Shown piece by piece: positions 26,410-36,176 of a stretch of DNA of 64,000 bases. Origin of the DNA: Cohnella abietis (GTDB lineage Bacteria; Bacillota; Bacilli; Paenibacillales; Paenibacillaceae); the NCBI RefSeq assembly GCF_004295585.1, contig NZ_AP019400.1:5611501-5675500 (forward strand), given 5' to 3'. Positions within the stretch are counted from its first letter, which is position 1. The number at the start of each line of letters is the position of its first letter. Made by a program: the position numbers and the translations under genes. The notes beneath the pieces are model-generated. The model was given only the letters and a program-made list of their open reading frames with translations. It was not told the origin of the DNA and did not search any database.

Positions 26410-27315
26410 CTACCCCTTAACACTTCCCATAACCAATCCTTTGGTAAAATGCTTTTGCAGAAAAGGATATACGAGCAATACGGGTAAGGTTGCGACAAAA
26501 ATCTGAGCGGCGCGGGTAGTCTGGTCCGAAATCAACCGCATCATACCTAAATCCTTAGAGCTAATCGTTCTGGTATCGAACGCAGTAAGGGTTTTTTGTA
26601 AGAAGCTTTGCAAAGGATAGTTCTTGGGATGGTTCATGTACAATATACCGTCGAACCACGAGTTCCAATGTGCCACAATACTAAACAGCGCAATGGTTGC
26701 AATAGCGGGTGTTGCTAACGGTAAGATGACTCTGAATAAGCTTGTTAATGGTCCTGCGCCGTCGATGCTTGCAGCCTCTTCCATCTCTGCAGGTAAATCT
26801 CTCATAAAGTTCATCAACAAAATGATAGAAAAGATCGGTATTAAACCAGGCAACACCAAAACCCAAATATTGTTGATAAGACCATATTTCATATACGTCA
26901 TATACTCGGGTATAAGTCCGCCTCCAAACAGCATCGGGATAAGTAGGAAGTAAGTGTAAAGCTCCCTCCCCTTAAACTTTTGGCTGTTCTTCGCCAAAGG
27001 ATAGGCTGTGATAAACACAATAAATAGCGTGAGTGGCACAGCGAATAGCAGGCGTTTAAGCGTAACAACAAATGCGTGCCAGAACGCTGTGTTCTGTAAC
27101 ACATATTTGTAAGACTCCAATGTTGCATCTACCGGCCAGATACTAACTTTCCCGCTGGACGCGGCGAAAGAGGAGCTAAATGAGAGAGCGAGTACATGCA
27201 CTAGAGGAAGTATGCATATTAGCGAGATCAAGCTCAGAAAGCTTAGGTTAAAAATCATAAACGCTTTTCTCTGCCAACTGGTTTTTATTCCGTTCTTCGC
27301 CTTTGTTGTTCTCAT
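26410..27315 (-). CDS. ABC transporter permease, LplC/YtcP type
   Basis: 301 residues; AGGAG precedes ATG 27315. Six membrane helices and EAA loop AEMEEAASIDGAGPLTSLFRVILPLATP. The C-terminus KGLVMGSVKG is typical of LplC-type permeases for complex saccharides. It is 8 bp after the LplB-type gene. No ATPase is encoded in this locus. Confidence 0.93.
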   Translation of the reverse strand: MRTTKAKNGIKTSWQRKAFMIFNLSFLSLISLICILPLVHVLALSFSSSFAASSGKVSIWPVDATLESYKYVLQNTAFWHAFVVTLKRLLFAVPLTLFIVFITAYPLAKNSQKFKGRELYTYFLLIPMLFGGGLIPEYMTYMKYGLINNIWVLVLPGLIPIFSIILLMNFMRDLPAEMEEAASIDGAGPLTSLFRVILPLATPAIATIALFSIVAHWNSWFDGILYMNHPKNYPLQSFLQKTLTAFDTRTISSKDLGMMRLISDQTTRAAQIFVATLPVLLVYPFLQKHFTKGLVMGSVKG

Positions 27316-27323
27316 AGCAGCTC

Positions 27324-28259
27324 CTAGAAAATTTTATATTCGGTTAAACGATATGCCAGCCTATAAGATATAACGATTAACACAAAGGAGACGATTGACT
27401 TAATAAGGCTCACGGCAGTCGATATCGAAAACAACATATCCTTGATACCTAATCGGTAGACAAACGTATCTAGTATATCTCCTGTTGAATATACGACTGG
27501 ATTGTACAAGTTATAAATTTGATCAAATCCAGCATCAAGGATGCTGCCTATGGAGAGCACCGTCATAAGCACCACAATGTTGATGATACCTGGTAGCGTT
27601 ATGTGACGCATCTGCTGATAATAGTTTGCTCCATCCACTTTGGCCGCCTCGTACAAGGAAGGATCAATACTCGTAAGTGCTGCCAAATACACGATGGTGC
27701 CAAACCCGAAGCTTTTCCACGTATCGGTAATGATCATCACATTGGGAAACCAATTTTTATCCCCCAAGAAGAAAATGGAGTCGATACCGAATATGTTCAG
27801 CACATTATTGACCAACCCGTTGGTAGGGTTCAGTATCTCGATAAAGACACCCGCCAATATGACCCAGCTAAGAAAATAAGGAAGATATACAATGGTCTGT
27901 ACCGAACGGACAAATAATCTGTTACGCACCTCGTTTAGCAATAGTGCAAAAATGATTGGCACTAGCAGACCGAGAATAATCTTCATGATAGAAATATAAA
28001 GCGTGTTGAACATGATCTGCTGAATGTTGTCCAGCGTGAACAGCCGCACAAAATTTTCAAACCCCACGAAGCTAGAGCCAGTGATGCCTAAAGCCGGAGT
28101 ATAGTCTTGAAAAGCCATGATGATGCCGAACATAGGTACATAAGAAAATAGGATGAGAAAAATACAAGCCGGCAGCATAAGGCCATGATAGGTAAGCTGC
28201 GTTTTCAAAACATACCGGTTTAACTTTTTGTGTGGGATATGCCCTTGTTTCTGCTTCAC
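27324..28259 (-). CDS. ABC transporter permease, LplB type
   Basis: 311 residues from a GTG start (28259) with AGAGGTG 6 nt upstream. Six helices; opening LTYHGLMLPACIFLILFSYVPMFGIIMAFQDY and EAA loop PSLYEAAKVDGANYYQQMRHITLPGI are hallmarks of LplB/YtcP-class permeases. Ten bases after the binding-protein stop. Confidence 0.94.
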   Translation of the reverse strand: MKQKQGHIPHKKLNRYVLKTQLTYHGLMLPACIFLILFSYVPMFGIIMAFQDYTPALGITGSSFVGFENFVRLFTLDNIQQIMFNTLYISIMKIILGLLVPIIFALLLNEVRNRLFVRSVQTIVYLPYFLSWVILAGVFIEILNPTNGLVNNVLNIFGIDSIFFLGDKNWFPNVMIITDTWKSFGFGTIVYLAALTSIDPSLYEAAKVDGANYYQQMRHITLPGIINIVVLMTVLSIGSILDAGFDQIYNLYNPVVYSTGDILDTFVYRLGIKDMLFSISTAVSLIKSIVSFVLIVISYRLAYRLTEYKIF

Positions 28260-28269
28260 GGTTACACCT

Positions 28270-29904
28270 CTACTTATTCTGCTGTACCGATTCTCGCACT
28301 TCTTTTATAATCTGCTGGCCGCCGCTGGCATCCCAGTCTTTAGCGAAATCATCAAATGCTTCGATAGGTGCTGCGCCCATAATAATTTTTACAAAGGCTT
28401 CGATCTTCTTCGTTTCAAGTACGCCCCACTTCTTTTTCATCGTCTCTGTACCGGTGCTATAGTATTCTTCCTGCAATACGAGATTATTTTTCATATAATA
28501 GTTCAGAATACCGCTAGCACTATCGGGGCCATACATTTTGTAGTTAGTATAGTCATCCTCGGAGGGATTCTTCATGTACCGCATCACACTCTCATAATAC
28601 ATCTCGTTGGAGGGGGACATTTCGCCCACATCCTTGCCCGCCAGCTTATCTTGAATGTTTAGATGGTACCCGATATCTTCATGGGCAAGCCACGGTTTGA
28701 TCTTACTAAAATTAGCTGGCATTTCGCCTTTTTCATTTTTGTGGTATTTAAGAATACTTTCCTTGTCGCCATATGCTTTTTCAAACCAGATATTGAACAT
28801 TCTCACAAGTGCTTCAGGATGCTCATAGCCTTTGCGAATGACATAATAAGTGTCTGGACCTGCAACACCCATTACCTTGGCGTCGCCGCCATCAGCACCA
28901 AATATTTTGAGAGGTATCCATTCTGCACCCATCTCGCGGTGAGAAGCCCCTAGCGGCCAATCGATTGCGTACCAAGGCAACCAAGTAACGCCTACTTTGC
29001 TGCTGTCAATGGCTTTGATAAACTGATTCCAGTCATTGGCACCGAACTCGCGGTTGATCAAGCCTTCTTTGAAAGCTTTACTCAAGAATGCAAGCGCAGC
29101 TTTGGTTTCTGGCTGTGTGCCACCATACACAATTTCCCCGTTAGCATTTTTCACCCAGGATTTAGGATGCGACCCAAAGCTATCAAACAAGCCAAGCAAC
29201 TCATCCAACGTGTTACTTGTCGTAAAGGCATAAGTGTCCTTCAAACCGTTACCATCAGGGTCACCATTAGTAAAGGCTTTCATAACGTTATATAAATCAT
29301 CGAAATTTTTGGGAACTTCCAGCTTCAATTTATCCAACCAATCTTTACGCACCCAGGTGATGACTCCGGCACTTTCAAGGTACCCCTGAGTAGCAGGCAG
29401 TGCATACAGAGCTCCATTTATTTTGGACATCTCCATACTAATACCGCTGTCTGCGACAAGAAACTTTTTGGTTTTTTCACTGGCATACTTTTCGTATACC
29501 TCGGTCAAATCTGCAGCCAAGCCCGATTTAACTAGCATTTCAAACTGCTTGCGATTTACAGCCATCAGGTCAGGGATTTGGCCTGAAGCGATTTGCAAAT
29601 TCAGTTTTTCTTCCAGTTGCGAACTACTTACGACAAACATATCTTCAAATTTGATCCCTAGCTCATCCCGGTATGCATCGATCCAAACATTGTCTTCTTG
29701 CGTTTGACCAGCAATTCTCTCGCTAGCAGGGTCCGCCTCTGCAGTTCCCACCGTTAGGGTAATATTGGGCTCATATTTTCCTGCCGTCTCATTCCAGTTA
29801 CTCTGGCTGTTGTTATCCCCTCCAGATTTTGTAGACGAGCCCGAACAAGCGGTTAAAGTGAAAAGAGATGCTGCGATGATCGCGCTTACAAACAGACGAT
29901 TCAT
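28270..29904 (-). CDS. LplA-type sugar-binding lipoprotein
   Basis: 544 residues; a textbook AAGGAGGAT site before ATG 29904. Signal peptide with lipobox LTAC (Cys near 20), then Ser/Gly/Asn-rich tether. The long (over 500 residue) binding protein class (GALYALPATQGYLE, GDPDGNGLKDTYAF, calcium-loop-like) pairs with LplBC permeases. It captures an oligosaccharide or uronide outside the membrane. Directly upstream are the YesMN regulators, the usual arrangement for ligand-responsive control. Confidence 0.93.
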   Translation of the reverse strand: MNRLFVSAIIAASLFTLTACSGSSTKSGGDNNSQSNWNETAGKYEPNITLTVGTAEADPASERIAGQTQEDNVWIDAYRDELGIKFEDMFVVSSSQLEEKLNLQIASGQIPDLMAVNRKQFEMLVKSGLAADLTEVYEKYASEKTKKFLVADSGISMEMSKINGALYALPATQGYLESAGVITWVRKDWLDKLKLEVPKNFDDLYNVMKAFTNGDPDGNGLKDTYAFTTSNTLDELLGLFDSFGSHPKSWVKNANGEIVYGGTQPETKAALAFLSKAFKEGLINREFGANDWNQFIKAIDSSKVGVTWLPWYAIDWPLGASHREMGAEWIPLKIFGADGGDAKVMGVAGPDTYYVIRKGYEHPEALVRMFNIWFEKAYGDKESILKYHKNEKGEMPANFSKIKPWLAHEDIGYHLNIQDKLAGKDVGEMSPSNEMYYESVMRYMKNPSEDDYTNYKMYGPDSASGILNYYMKNNLVLQEEYYSTGTETMKKKWGVLETKKIEAFVKIIMGAAPIEAFDDFAKDWDASGGQQIIKEVRESVQQNK

Positions 29905-30089
29905 AAATATCCTCCTTGTTTACTCGTGGTAGTCATGCAGTCCGAATGGTCTAGGAACAGATCATTATTCCTTATCAATCGCTTTCGATTACCTTAATGG
30001 TAATGCGTTTTCAACTTGAGAAATAGTTACGTTTTCTTTGTATTTATGTACTTTTCGTTGGAAATTTTTATTGACTCTTCCGTTGATTC
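29905..30089 (-). promoter_or_regulatory. Regulatory region of the LplABC-type operon
   Basis: Two short dyads lie here: AATCG-N4-CGATT (29977-29990) and TTACC-N5-GGTAA (29989-30003). They are plausible sites for the AraC-type response regulator or another factor. I could not pick a convincing promoter: TTGAAA with a weak TAATCG at 17 bp is the best candidate. Confidence 0.35.
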
Positions 30090-31379
30090 TTACTCAATTG
30101 AAAGGTGTTTTCGGTATTCTTGAGGCGTAATTCCAGTCATTTTCTTGAAAAAACGGCTGAAATACGAGGCATTATCATAGCCAACCTTGTGCGCAATCTC
30201 GTGTATCTTATACTTGGGGTCTGTCAGCATTTCTTTGCAGATCCGGATACGTTCGACCTTTACATAATCAGATATGTTCATTCCAACCTGCTGTTTGAAT
30301 AAATGTGACAGGTAAGAGGAATTTAAGTACACGACATCTGCAAGCATGATGAGTGATAAATCCTTGTCCATATTTTGATTGATATATTTAAGTACGATTC
30401 CAATTTCTCGGCTTATACCATTGGTTGCATTAGAAGGGGAGGAGGCTTCATACTTCGTCGTTTCGGGTAAAATGATAGAGCAATTAAAATCACAGCACTT
30501 TTGCATCGTTTCTTTGAACTGAATATACTTTGTGTGTAAACTCGCTACGCTAACAGCCTGTGTGGAATAGATGATGTTGACATACTGCCCTGTCAAATGA
30601 TAAAAGCTTTCCTGCGTATTTTCGTACATAACAAAGAGAGATTTTAAGAATATGGCGGCTTCTCCATAGACCCCACCAAGATTGTTGAGCTGTGCGAGCA
30701 ATGTAACCTCTGATACACCTGTCTCCACCAGTTCATAAGAGAAATGAGGCTTCAGAAATTCCGCCAGTGAAGACTCGAGTGCCATCATCACAAAGGCTCG
30801 CTGCGAGACATCTCGCACTTCAATTGCAAGCAACGCCATTTCCATTGGACGTGAGAAATCTAATGTGCCGCCTACTCTTCCATCGAACTCATCCAAACCG
30901 ATTTCACCATATATCAGGCACCGTAGATGACTGTTTCTTATAGCGCCATCCCACTTTTGGGATTGCAGCTTTAGTTTTTCCGTCAGTCTGAACATCTCCT
31001 GGTCACTTTCCACCTCTGCAATTGCTTTTTCCACAGCTTCAAATAAAACCTCGTCACCCTCGCTTTTTAGCACATACGCTGTCACCTCAAAGCCGATGGC
31101 TCTTTTTGCATAGTCGAAATTGTCATGAGCAGATAACACTAGTTTTTTCGTTTTAGGATGATAAACAGAAATCGCTTTCAACAAATCGAGGCCAGATACA
31201 AAGGGCATACTAATGTCTGTCATCAAAATATGAAAGCTTCCCATTGCCATCAAATCAAGGCATTCATCCGCAGAATAAGCTTTGTATACCTCAACCATCC
31301 CGCCAAAATGCTCAGATATGGCTTGTTCAAGCCAATCGGTTATTGCCGCTTCATCATCAACCACAATCATTCGATACAT
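30090..31379 (-). CDS. YesN-type response regulator with AraC DNA-binding domain
   Basis: 429 residues. Receiver domain with acidic pocket (VVDDE) and phosphoacceptor D55 (ILMTDISMP), then a middle linker domain, then an AraC double helix-turn-helix (LSLIMLADVVYLNSSYLSHLFKQQVG and KIHEIAHKVGYDNASYFSRFFKKMTGITPQEYRKHL). It is 26 bp downstream of the YesM-type kinase gene and directly upstream of the binding protein, so it most likely activates the LplABC operon. Confidence 0.94.
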   Translation of the reverse strand: MYRMIVVDDEAAITDWLEQAISEHFGGMVEVYKAYSADECLDLMAMGSFHILMTDISMPFVSGLDLLKAISVYHPKTKKLVLSAHDNFDYAKRAIGFEVTAYVLKSEGDEVLFEAVEKAIAEVESDQEMFRLTEKLKLQSQKWDGAIRNSHLRCLIYGEIGLDEFDGRVGGTLDFSRPMEMALLAIEVRDVSQRAFVMMALESSLAEFLKPHFSYELVETGVSEVTLLAQLNNLGGVYGEAAIFLKSLFVMYENTQESFYHLTGQYVNIIYSTQAVSVASLHTKYIQFKETMQKCCDFNCSIILPETTKYEASSPSNATNGISREIGIVLKYINQNMDKDLSLIMLADVVYLNSSYLSHLFKQQVGMNISDYVKVERIRICKEMLTDPKYKIHEIAHKVGYDNASYFSRFFKKMTGITPQEYRKHLSIE

Positions 31380-31405
31380 GCTTCTACACCTCTCGTTTCC
31401 GTGTT

Positions 31406-33088
31406 TTATGAGCTATAGGGTATTTTAATCTCTATCTGGCAGCCTCCACTTGCGGCATTGGTTACAGATACACCGTAATCGGTTCCAAATTTGATTTTTA
31501 ACCGCTTGTTGATGTTAAAAATAGCAGAATCGGAAGGTGCGTCCGGCAGCAAAAGCTCTTTGTTGAATTTCTCTAATAGTTCATCCTCTATCCCTTTGCC
31601 GTTATCAGAAATGAGAATAATAAGCTCTTCGCCTTCCTGCCTAATTGTTAACACAACCTGCAGACTTTCGCGTTTGTATCCAATACCGTACATAAAGATA
31701 TTTTCTATAAAGGGCTGCAGAATAAGCCGCGGCACCTCTACCTGCAAAAGGGATGGATCTTCATAATGCACATCAATAGATACCCTGGAGCCGTAACGTT
31801 TTTTCATGATCTTCATATACGCTTCCGTGTGCAGCATTTCTTCCTGCAACAGCACATCACTGCGCGAATTTTTGGTCAGAAATTTATAGTACTGACTCAA
31901 ACTGATCGAGAATTCCTCTGCGTTCTCGTTGTCGCCCTCTTTTATCATGTGATGTAAAACATAAAAGCTGTTGTATAAAAAATGCGGGTTGATTTGCGAT
32001 TGTAACTGCTGGTAAATTGCACGCTGTGCATAAATCTCTTTAACATAGTTTTCGTTAATTAAGTCACTCAGCTTCACGGACATCGTGTTGAAGTTCCGAT
32101 ACAAATAGGAGATTTCATCGTTACTTTTGCGTTCAAGCCGTGTAGAAAAATCTCCTTTCTCTACTTGCTTAAATCCATCTATCAGCTTCCTAATCGGTTT
32201 TTTAATAAGCCGCCCCACCACGATAAAGTAAGAGGCAATGGCCGCCACCGTACATAAAAGCACATAAAACATACTGGTATAAAATCTTTCTAAAAAGGAA
32301 TAAACGCTAGATGTAGGCACAAGACTGTAAATAGTAAAATCCCCCAGAGAAGAGGAGGTTTGAATTAATAAGTTATGAGGGATATCCGTATTCTTAATAG
32401 CAAAGTCGGATTGTATCAACTCCCGTGCAGCCACGCTCGTTGGATTATACAGATACGTTTCTTCGTTACCATGAAAAACAAAAATAGTTTCCTCATTCGT
32501 AAATCTCTTCTGAGTGTCCACAAGCTTCCATAATTTTTGCATATCAATTTCTGCTGCTATATTCACCGCTGCATCTTCTAAATATCCGCTTTTTGAGGCT
32601 ATAAACATTCTTCCGTCCCACACCACGACACGCTTGTAATCGTGATAGAAAGACCTAATCTTGTTATCTTCTTCCGCGTTGTAATTTTCCAAGCCATTCT
32701 TTGCTGAAAAACGCCTGTTGGCGGAAGGTATATTCGCCCAAACATCTGAAAAAATCCGACTGGTATCCATTGTGTTTTGAAATCTTTCTCGAAAGCGATT
32801 GATTGCGGAGATTCCATTATAGCCGATCCCATCGGGACTGCTAATGTTAAGCTCGTTCCAGTCGCTCATATTGGATATCTTGAACAATTGTTGCTTTACA
32901 TAATCGATATCACTCTCTACCATTTTCATCAAATCACTCTGATTTTGCTGGATTGATTCAATTGCATTAACTTTTAACGAAGACATACTTTGATAAAAAA
33001 AGATGAGCATGCCAATGACTACTGGTATATTTACCAGCAGTAGGATCACGATTAATTTAGAAAAAAAAGAATTTCGGAGCTTATTCAT
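31406..33088 (-). CDS. YesM-type sensor histidine kinase
   Basis: 560 residues. Two membrane helices (near 10-32 and 280-305) flank an extracellular sensor domain, followed by HAMP, a His_kinase box with H369 (QINPHFLYNSFYVLHH) and an ATP-binding domain (PFIENIFMYGIG, ISDNGKGIEDE). The PHFLYN box is specific to the LytS/YesM class. It should sense a sugar, perhaps via the neighbouring binding protein, and phosphorylate the YesN-type regulator. Confidence 0.94.
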   Translation of the reverse strand: MNKLRNSFFSKLIVILLLVNIPVVIGMLIFFYQSMSSLKVNAIESIQQNQSDLMKMVESDIDYVKQQLFKISNMSDWNELNISSPDGIGYNGISAINRFRERFQNTMDTSRIFSDVWANIPSANRRFSAKNGLENYNAEEDNKIRSFYHDYKRVVVWDGRMFIASKSGYLEDAAVNIAAEIDMQKLWKLVDTQKRFTNEETIFVFHGNEETYLYNPTSVAARELIQSDFAIKNTDIPHNLLIQTSSSLGDFTIYSLVPTSSVYSFLERFYTSMFYVLLCTVAAIASYFIVVGRLIKKPIRKLIDGFKQVEKGDFSTRLERKSNDEISYLYRNFNTMSVKLSDLINENYVKEIYAQRAIYQQLQSQINPHFLYNSFYVLHHMIKEGDNENAEEFSISLSQYYKFLTKNSRSDVLLQEEMLHTEAYMKIMKKRYGSRVSIDVHYEDPSLLQVEVPRLILQPFIENIFMYGIGYKRESLQVVLTIRQEGEELIILISDNGKGIEDELLEKFNKELLLPDAPSDSAIFNINKRLKIKFGTDYGVSVTNAASGGCQIEIKIPYSS

Positions 33089-33197
33089 TCGTTGTCACCC
33101 TCGTCTTCTAATTGTTCATTAGTATTGAGAATGACATTGTACACTTGGGGTTGCCTTTACATCAAGACCTTATCGTTCCATATCTCTGGTCCTTCGA

Positions 33198-34025
33198 TCA
33201 CGCATGCTGAAGTGCTCTCCACTCTGATGGTGAGATTCCTTCCTGTTTCTTGAACCACTGAGAGAAGGAATGCAGCCTTTCAAAGCCGATCTGCTGAGCG
33301 ATCTCATTCATCTCCTTAACAGATGAACTAAGCAGCCATTTGGCTTCCACCATTCGGCATTGATGCTGGTATTGCTTAGGACTAATATGGTAGATTTGTT
33401 CGAATTGTTTGCGGAATCCCGCTTCGGTCATTCCAGAGAGCACCGCCAAGTCTGAGATTTGAAGACCCTTATGTAGGTTTTCCCGAATATAATCCGCCGC
33501 TCTCGTTATCGTAAGCGCTTGTTGGCCATCCTTCGTATATTCTAATAAGAACAGGATCAGCACTTCCATCCAAGCTTCATTATTTCGGTTCTCTTCCTTT
33601 AGGAACGAGGCCTTAATACGCAGCCACTCTCGAAACAACTGCTCATACCTGATCTTATCTAAGCGGGATAAGGACAAAATACGGAAGCTCATACCTGCAC
33701 ACAATTTACTCAACAATTCCATCAGGCATCCAGTGAGATGCTCCAGATGAATGACACCAAATCGGTTTCTATTCATCCCTTCGAATCGATGCGGCAATTC
33801 CGGAGCAGTAATTATTACTTTACCGACTTCAATTCTCTCCTTTGTATTCTCACATTCAAAGATACCGCTACCTTCCAAGACAACGCTGATCTCCCAGCTT
33901 GTTTGACTATGAAATCCCGGGTCCGCCCAATCATTGTTATGGGTAGAGATCGCGCCCCTTACGCCTAGCACCTCTGGCTTCATTTGTTTATATCTCCCCA
34001 TTATCCGATATTCAAGCATTTTCAC
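33198..34025 (-). CDS. AraC-family regulator with cupin sensor
   Basis: The GTG at 34025 gives 275 residues but has no clear ribosome site. ATG 33983 (MKPEVLGVRG) has GGGGAG 10 nt upstream and may be the true start, giving 261 residues. Cupin half: WEISVVLEGSGIFECENTKERIEVGKVIITAPELPHRF. C-terminal helix-turn-helices: LQISDLAVLSGMTEAGFRKQFEQIYH and EMNEIAQQIGFERLHSFSQWFKKQEGISPSEW. Divergent from the Gfo/Idh gene at 34143, which it probably controls. Confidence 0.88.
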   Translation of the reverse strand: MKMLEYRIMGRYKQMKPEVLGVRGAISTHNNDWADPGFHSQTSWEISVVLEGSGIFECENTKERIEVGKVIITAPELPHRFEGMNRNRFGVIHLEHLTGCLMELLSKLCAGMSFRILSLSRLDKIRYEQLFREWLRIKASFLKEENRNNEAWMEVLILFLLEYTKDGQQALTITRAADYIRENLHKGLQISDLAVLSGMTEAGFRKQFEQIYHISPKQYQHQCRMVEAKWLLSSSVKEMNEIAQQIGFERLHSFSQWFKKQEGISPSEWRALQHA

Positions 34026-34142
34026 GACGGAAATGATAGGTTTTGCGTAAATAATCTTGCGATTTGAATAAATACAAGCACTGACTATTAATATATTCTA
34101 TTTCATATCAATCACTTCAACATACTCAGGAGGATCAGAAAA

Positions 34143-35114
34143 ATGATTGTGAACATTGGATTTGTCGGCGTAGGCGAAATGGCGGAGCATCATATTAAGA
34201 AAATACAAAATATTTCACACGCAAAGGTCACCAGCATATACGACCTCAATCAATCAAGATCCAAGGAAATCGCTAATAAATACGGGGCCCTATCCTATGA
34301 GAGTGTCGAGCAGATGTTAGATTCCAAGCAAGTGGATGCCTTGTATATTTGTACACCGCCTTTCACCAGAGATAATTCCATCGAAGAGCTGGCGGCAAGT
34401 AAAGGTATTCATCTATTGGCTGAAAAACCGCTTGGACTAGAGCTTACCAGCGTGCGTCGTAGAGAAAAGGTCATTCTTGAATCCGGTATTATTCACTCCT
34501 CAGGTTATTGCCTCCGCTATTTGGACATTGTTCAGCGCGCTAAGGGTTATTTGGAAACCAAACAAATCGATCTCATCATGGCCAGACGCCTCGGCGGCAT
34601 TCCGCCTTTGACCTGGTGGAATAAGATAGAGCTATCCGGCGGACAGCTCGTGGAACAATCCACTCACCAGCTTGACTTAATCCGTTACTTAGCCGGGGAT
34701 TTTCAAGAGGTGCATGCCATCCATGAACAGCGTTCCATACATAAAGCCGACCCACAAGCAACTGCTTACGATGTAGGGACAGTATCCTTCGTGCTCAAGT
34801 CCGGCACAGTAGGTAATATTACTAGCACTTGTCTAGCCAAGTATGTTGGCAGTAATACAGTCGAATTCTATGGCGAAGATTTCTACTTGAAGATCGACGG
34901 AATGACGCTGCATATTGTCGATAATGAGCAAGATGTGACCTTAACTTCACAGGATGATTTCTATCTCCTTCAAGCTCAAACCTTCATAGAAGCTATCCGA
35001 CAAAAAAATCAAGACCTCGTATTATGCTCTTATTCTGAAGCCGCTGTAACTTTAGAGGTTACATTAGCTGCGAACGAATCGGCGATTCTAGGACATACCG
35101 TAAGATTAGATTAA
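34143..35114 (+). CDS. Gfo/Idh/MocA-family oxidoreductase
   Basis: 323 residues; CAGGAGGATC precedes ATG 34143. N-terminal Rossmann fold (IGFVGVGEMAEHH), the EKP motif (LLAEKPLGLEL) and the His/Asp-containing stretch VEQSTHQLDLIRYLAGD of the family. It is a cytoplasmic NAD(P)-dependent sugar or inositol dehydrogenase-type enzyme. It lacks the Cys-rich insert of the two Gfo/Idh paralogues at 51.7 and 54.7 kb. Monocistronic: a hairpin follows at 35134. Confidence 0.9.
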   Translation: MIVNIGFVGVGEMAEHHIKKIQNISHAKVTSIYDLNQSRSKEIANKYGALSYESVEQMLDSKQVDALYICTPPFTRDNSIEELAASKGIHLLAEKPLGLELTSVRRREKVILESGIIHSSGYCLRYLDIVQRAKGYLETKQIDLIMARRLGGIPPLTWWNKIELSGGQLVEQSTHQLDLIRYLAGDFQEVHAIHEQRSIHKADPQATAYDVGTVSFVLKSGTVGNITSTCLAKYVGSNTVEFYGEDFYLKIDGMTLHIVDNEQDVTLTSQDDFYLLQAQTFIEAIRQKNQDLVLCSYSEAAVTLEVTLAANESAILGHTVRLD

Positions 35115-35133
35115 GGGTCAGATTGCATAGAGA

Positions 35134-35163
35134 GGACAGCCTTCGATTTACACGAGGCTGTCC
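35134..35163 (+). terminator. Terminator between convergent operons
   Basis: GGACAGCCT (35134-35142) pairs with AGGCTGTCC (35155-35163), followed by a pyrimidine-rich stretch. It lies between the Gfo/Idh gene and the end of the long minus-strand operon. Confidence 0.7.
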
Positions 35164-35192
35164 ATCTTCTTTCCTATGGGTATAAGCAGTAA

Positions 35193-36176
35193 CTACTCTA
35201 CCATTCCCGACCGTTCAATTCCCTCCGTGAACCAGCGCTGGGTAAGCAAATAAATGAGCAGAGGCGGGAATATAATAAGAAATGCTCCAGCCATCTTAGG
35301 CCCTTCCGTGAGCGGATCCTTTCCCACAGCTACTGCAAAATTAATTAATTTATTTCCCATGAGCTCCTGCTCCAGCAGGTTGAGTCGAATGGATAATGGC
35401 TGATAGGCTTGATTAAGGAACATTGAAGGCTCGTAATACATGTTCCAATACCAGACAAATGAGAATAGAAAGACGACGATAATTGCTGGACGAGCAAGCG
35501 GTAGCATGATTTTGAAGAATAGTCGATACACGCTTGCACCATCAATCTTCGCTGCTTCTTCCAGAGCTTTCGGTTGCGTAAGAAAGAACTGTCTAAAAAT
35601 AATAATAAACAGTGCACCTCTAAGCCCCTGACCAAATATTGCCGGTATAATGAACACCAATGGCGTATTCAATACTCCTAGACTACTGTAAATGCTGTAA
35701 AGCGGAATAACGGTAAGCTGAGGTGGAACCAGAAAGGAAACAATAATTAAGATAAACGCGATTGTTTTTCCCGGAAACTCCAGCCGTGCTAGGGCATAAC
35801 CTGTTATCGCGCAAGAAGCCACTTGAAAAATTGAACAGATTAAAGCAATCATCATCGTATTCTTAAAGGCGTCAGGATACTTTAACCCTCGCCAAGCATC
35901 ACTTAAATTTTGGAAGTGCAGCTTCTGTGGAATCCACTGTACGACGGGATCTATTAAGTCACCTGAAGACTTGACCATCGTTGAAAGCATATATAAAAGC
36001 GGCTGCAAATATAAGAATGCGATGATGGCTAGCAGAAAATAAATGACCAGTTTCATAAGCATGCCATCGCTCACATGCTGACCTACTATCAGCTTTTTCA
36101 TACGTTGTGCTTGACGATTGTTTAGCCTTGCATTAAACGTAACATTCATTTGTTTGATCGTCTCAATTATCTTCAT
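35193..36176 (-). CDS. Sugar ABC transporter permease, MalG type (pair 1)
   Basis: The start is ATG 36176 (MKIIETIKQM), with AGAGGGGGG just upstream and a 4-nt ATGA overlap with the preceding permease; a longer frame from 36263 would run deep into that gene. 327 residues, six helices, EAA loop PKALEEAAKIDGASVYRLFFKIMLPLARP. The N-terminus carries about 45 extra cytoplasmic residues. Last gene of the long operon. Confidence 0.92.
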   Translation of the reverse strand: MKIIETIKQMNVTFNARLNNRQAQRMKKLIVGQHVSDGMLMKLVIYFLLAIIAFLYLQPLLYMLSTMVKSSGDLIDPVVQWIPQKLHFQNLSDAWRGLKYPDAFKNTMMIALICSIFQVASCAITGYALARLEFPGKTIAFILIIVSFLVPPQLTVIPLYSIYSSLGVLNTPLVFIIPAIFGQGLRGALFIIIFRQFFLTQPKALEEAAKIDGASVYRLFFKIMLPLARPAIIVVFLFSFVWYWNMYYEPSMFLNQAYQPLSIRLNLLEQELMGNKLINFAVAVGKDPLTEGPKMAGAFLIIFPPLLIYLLTQRWFTEGIERSGMVE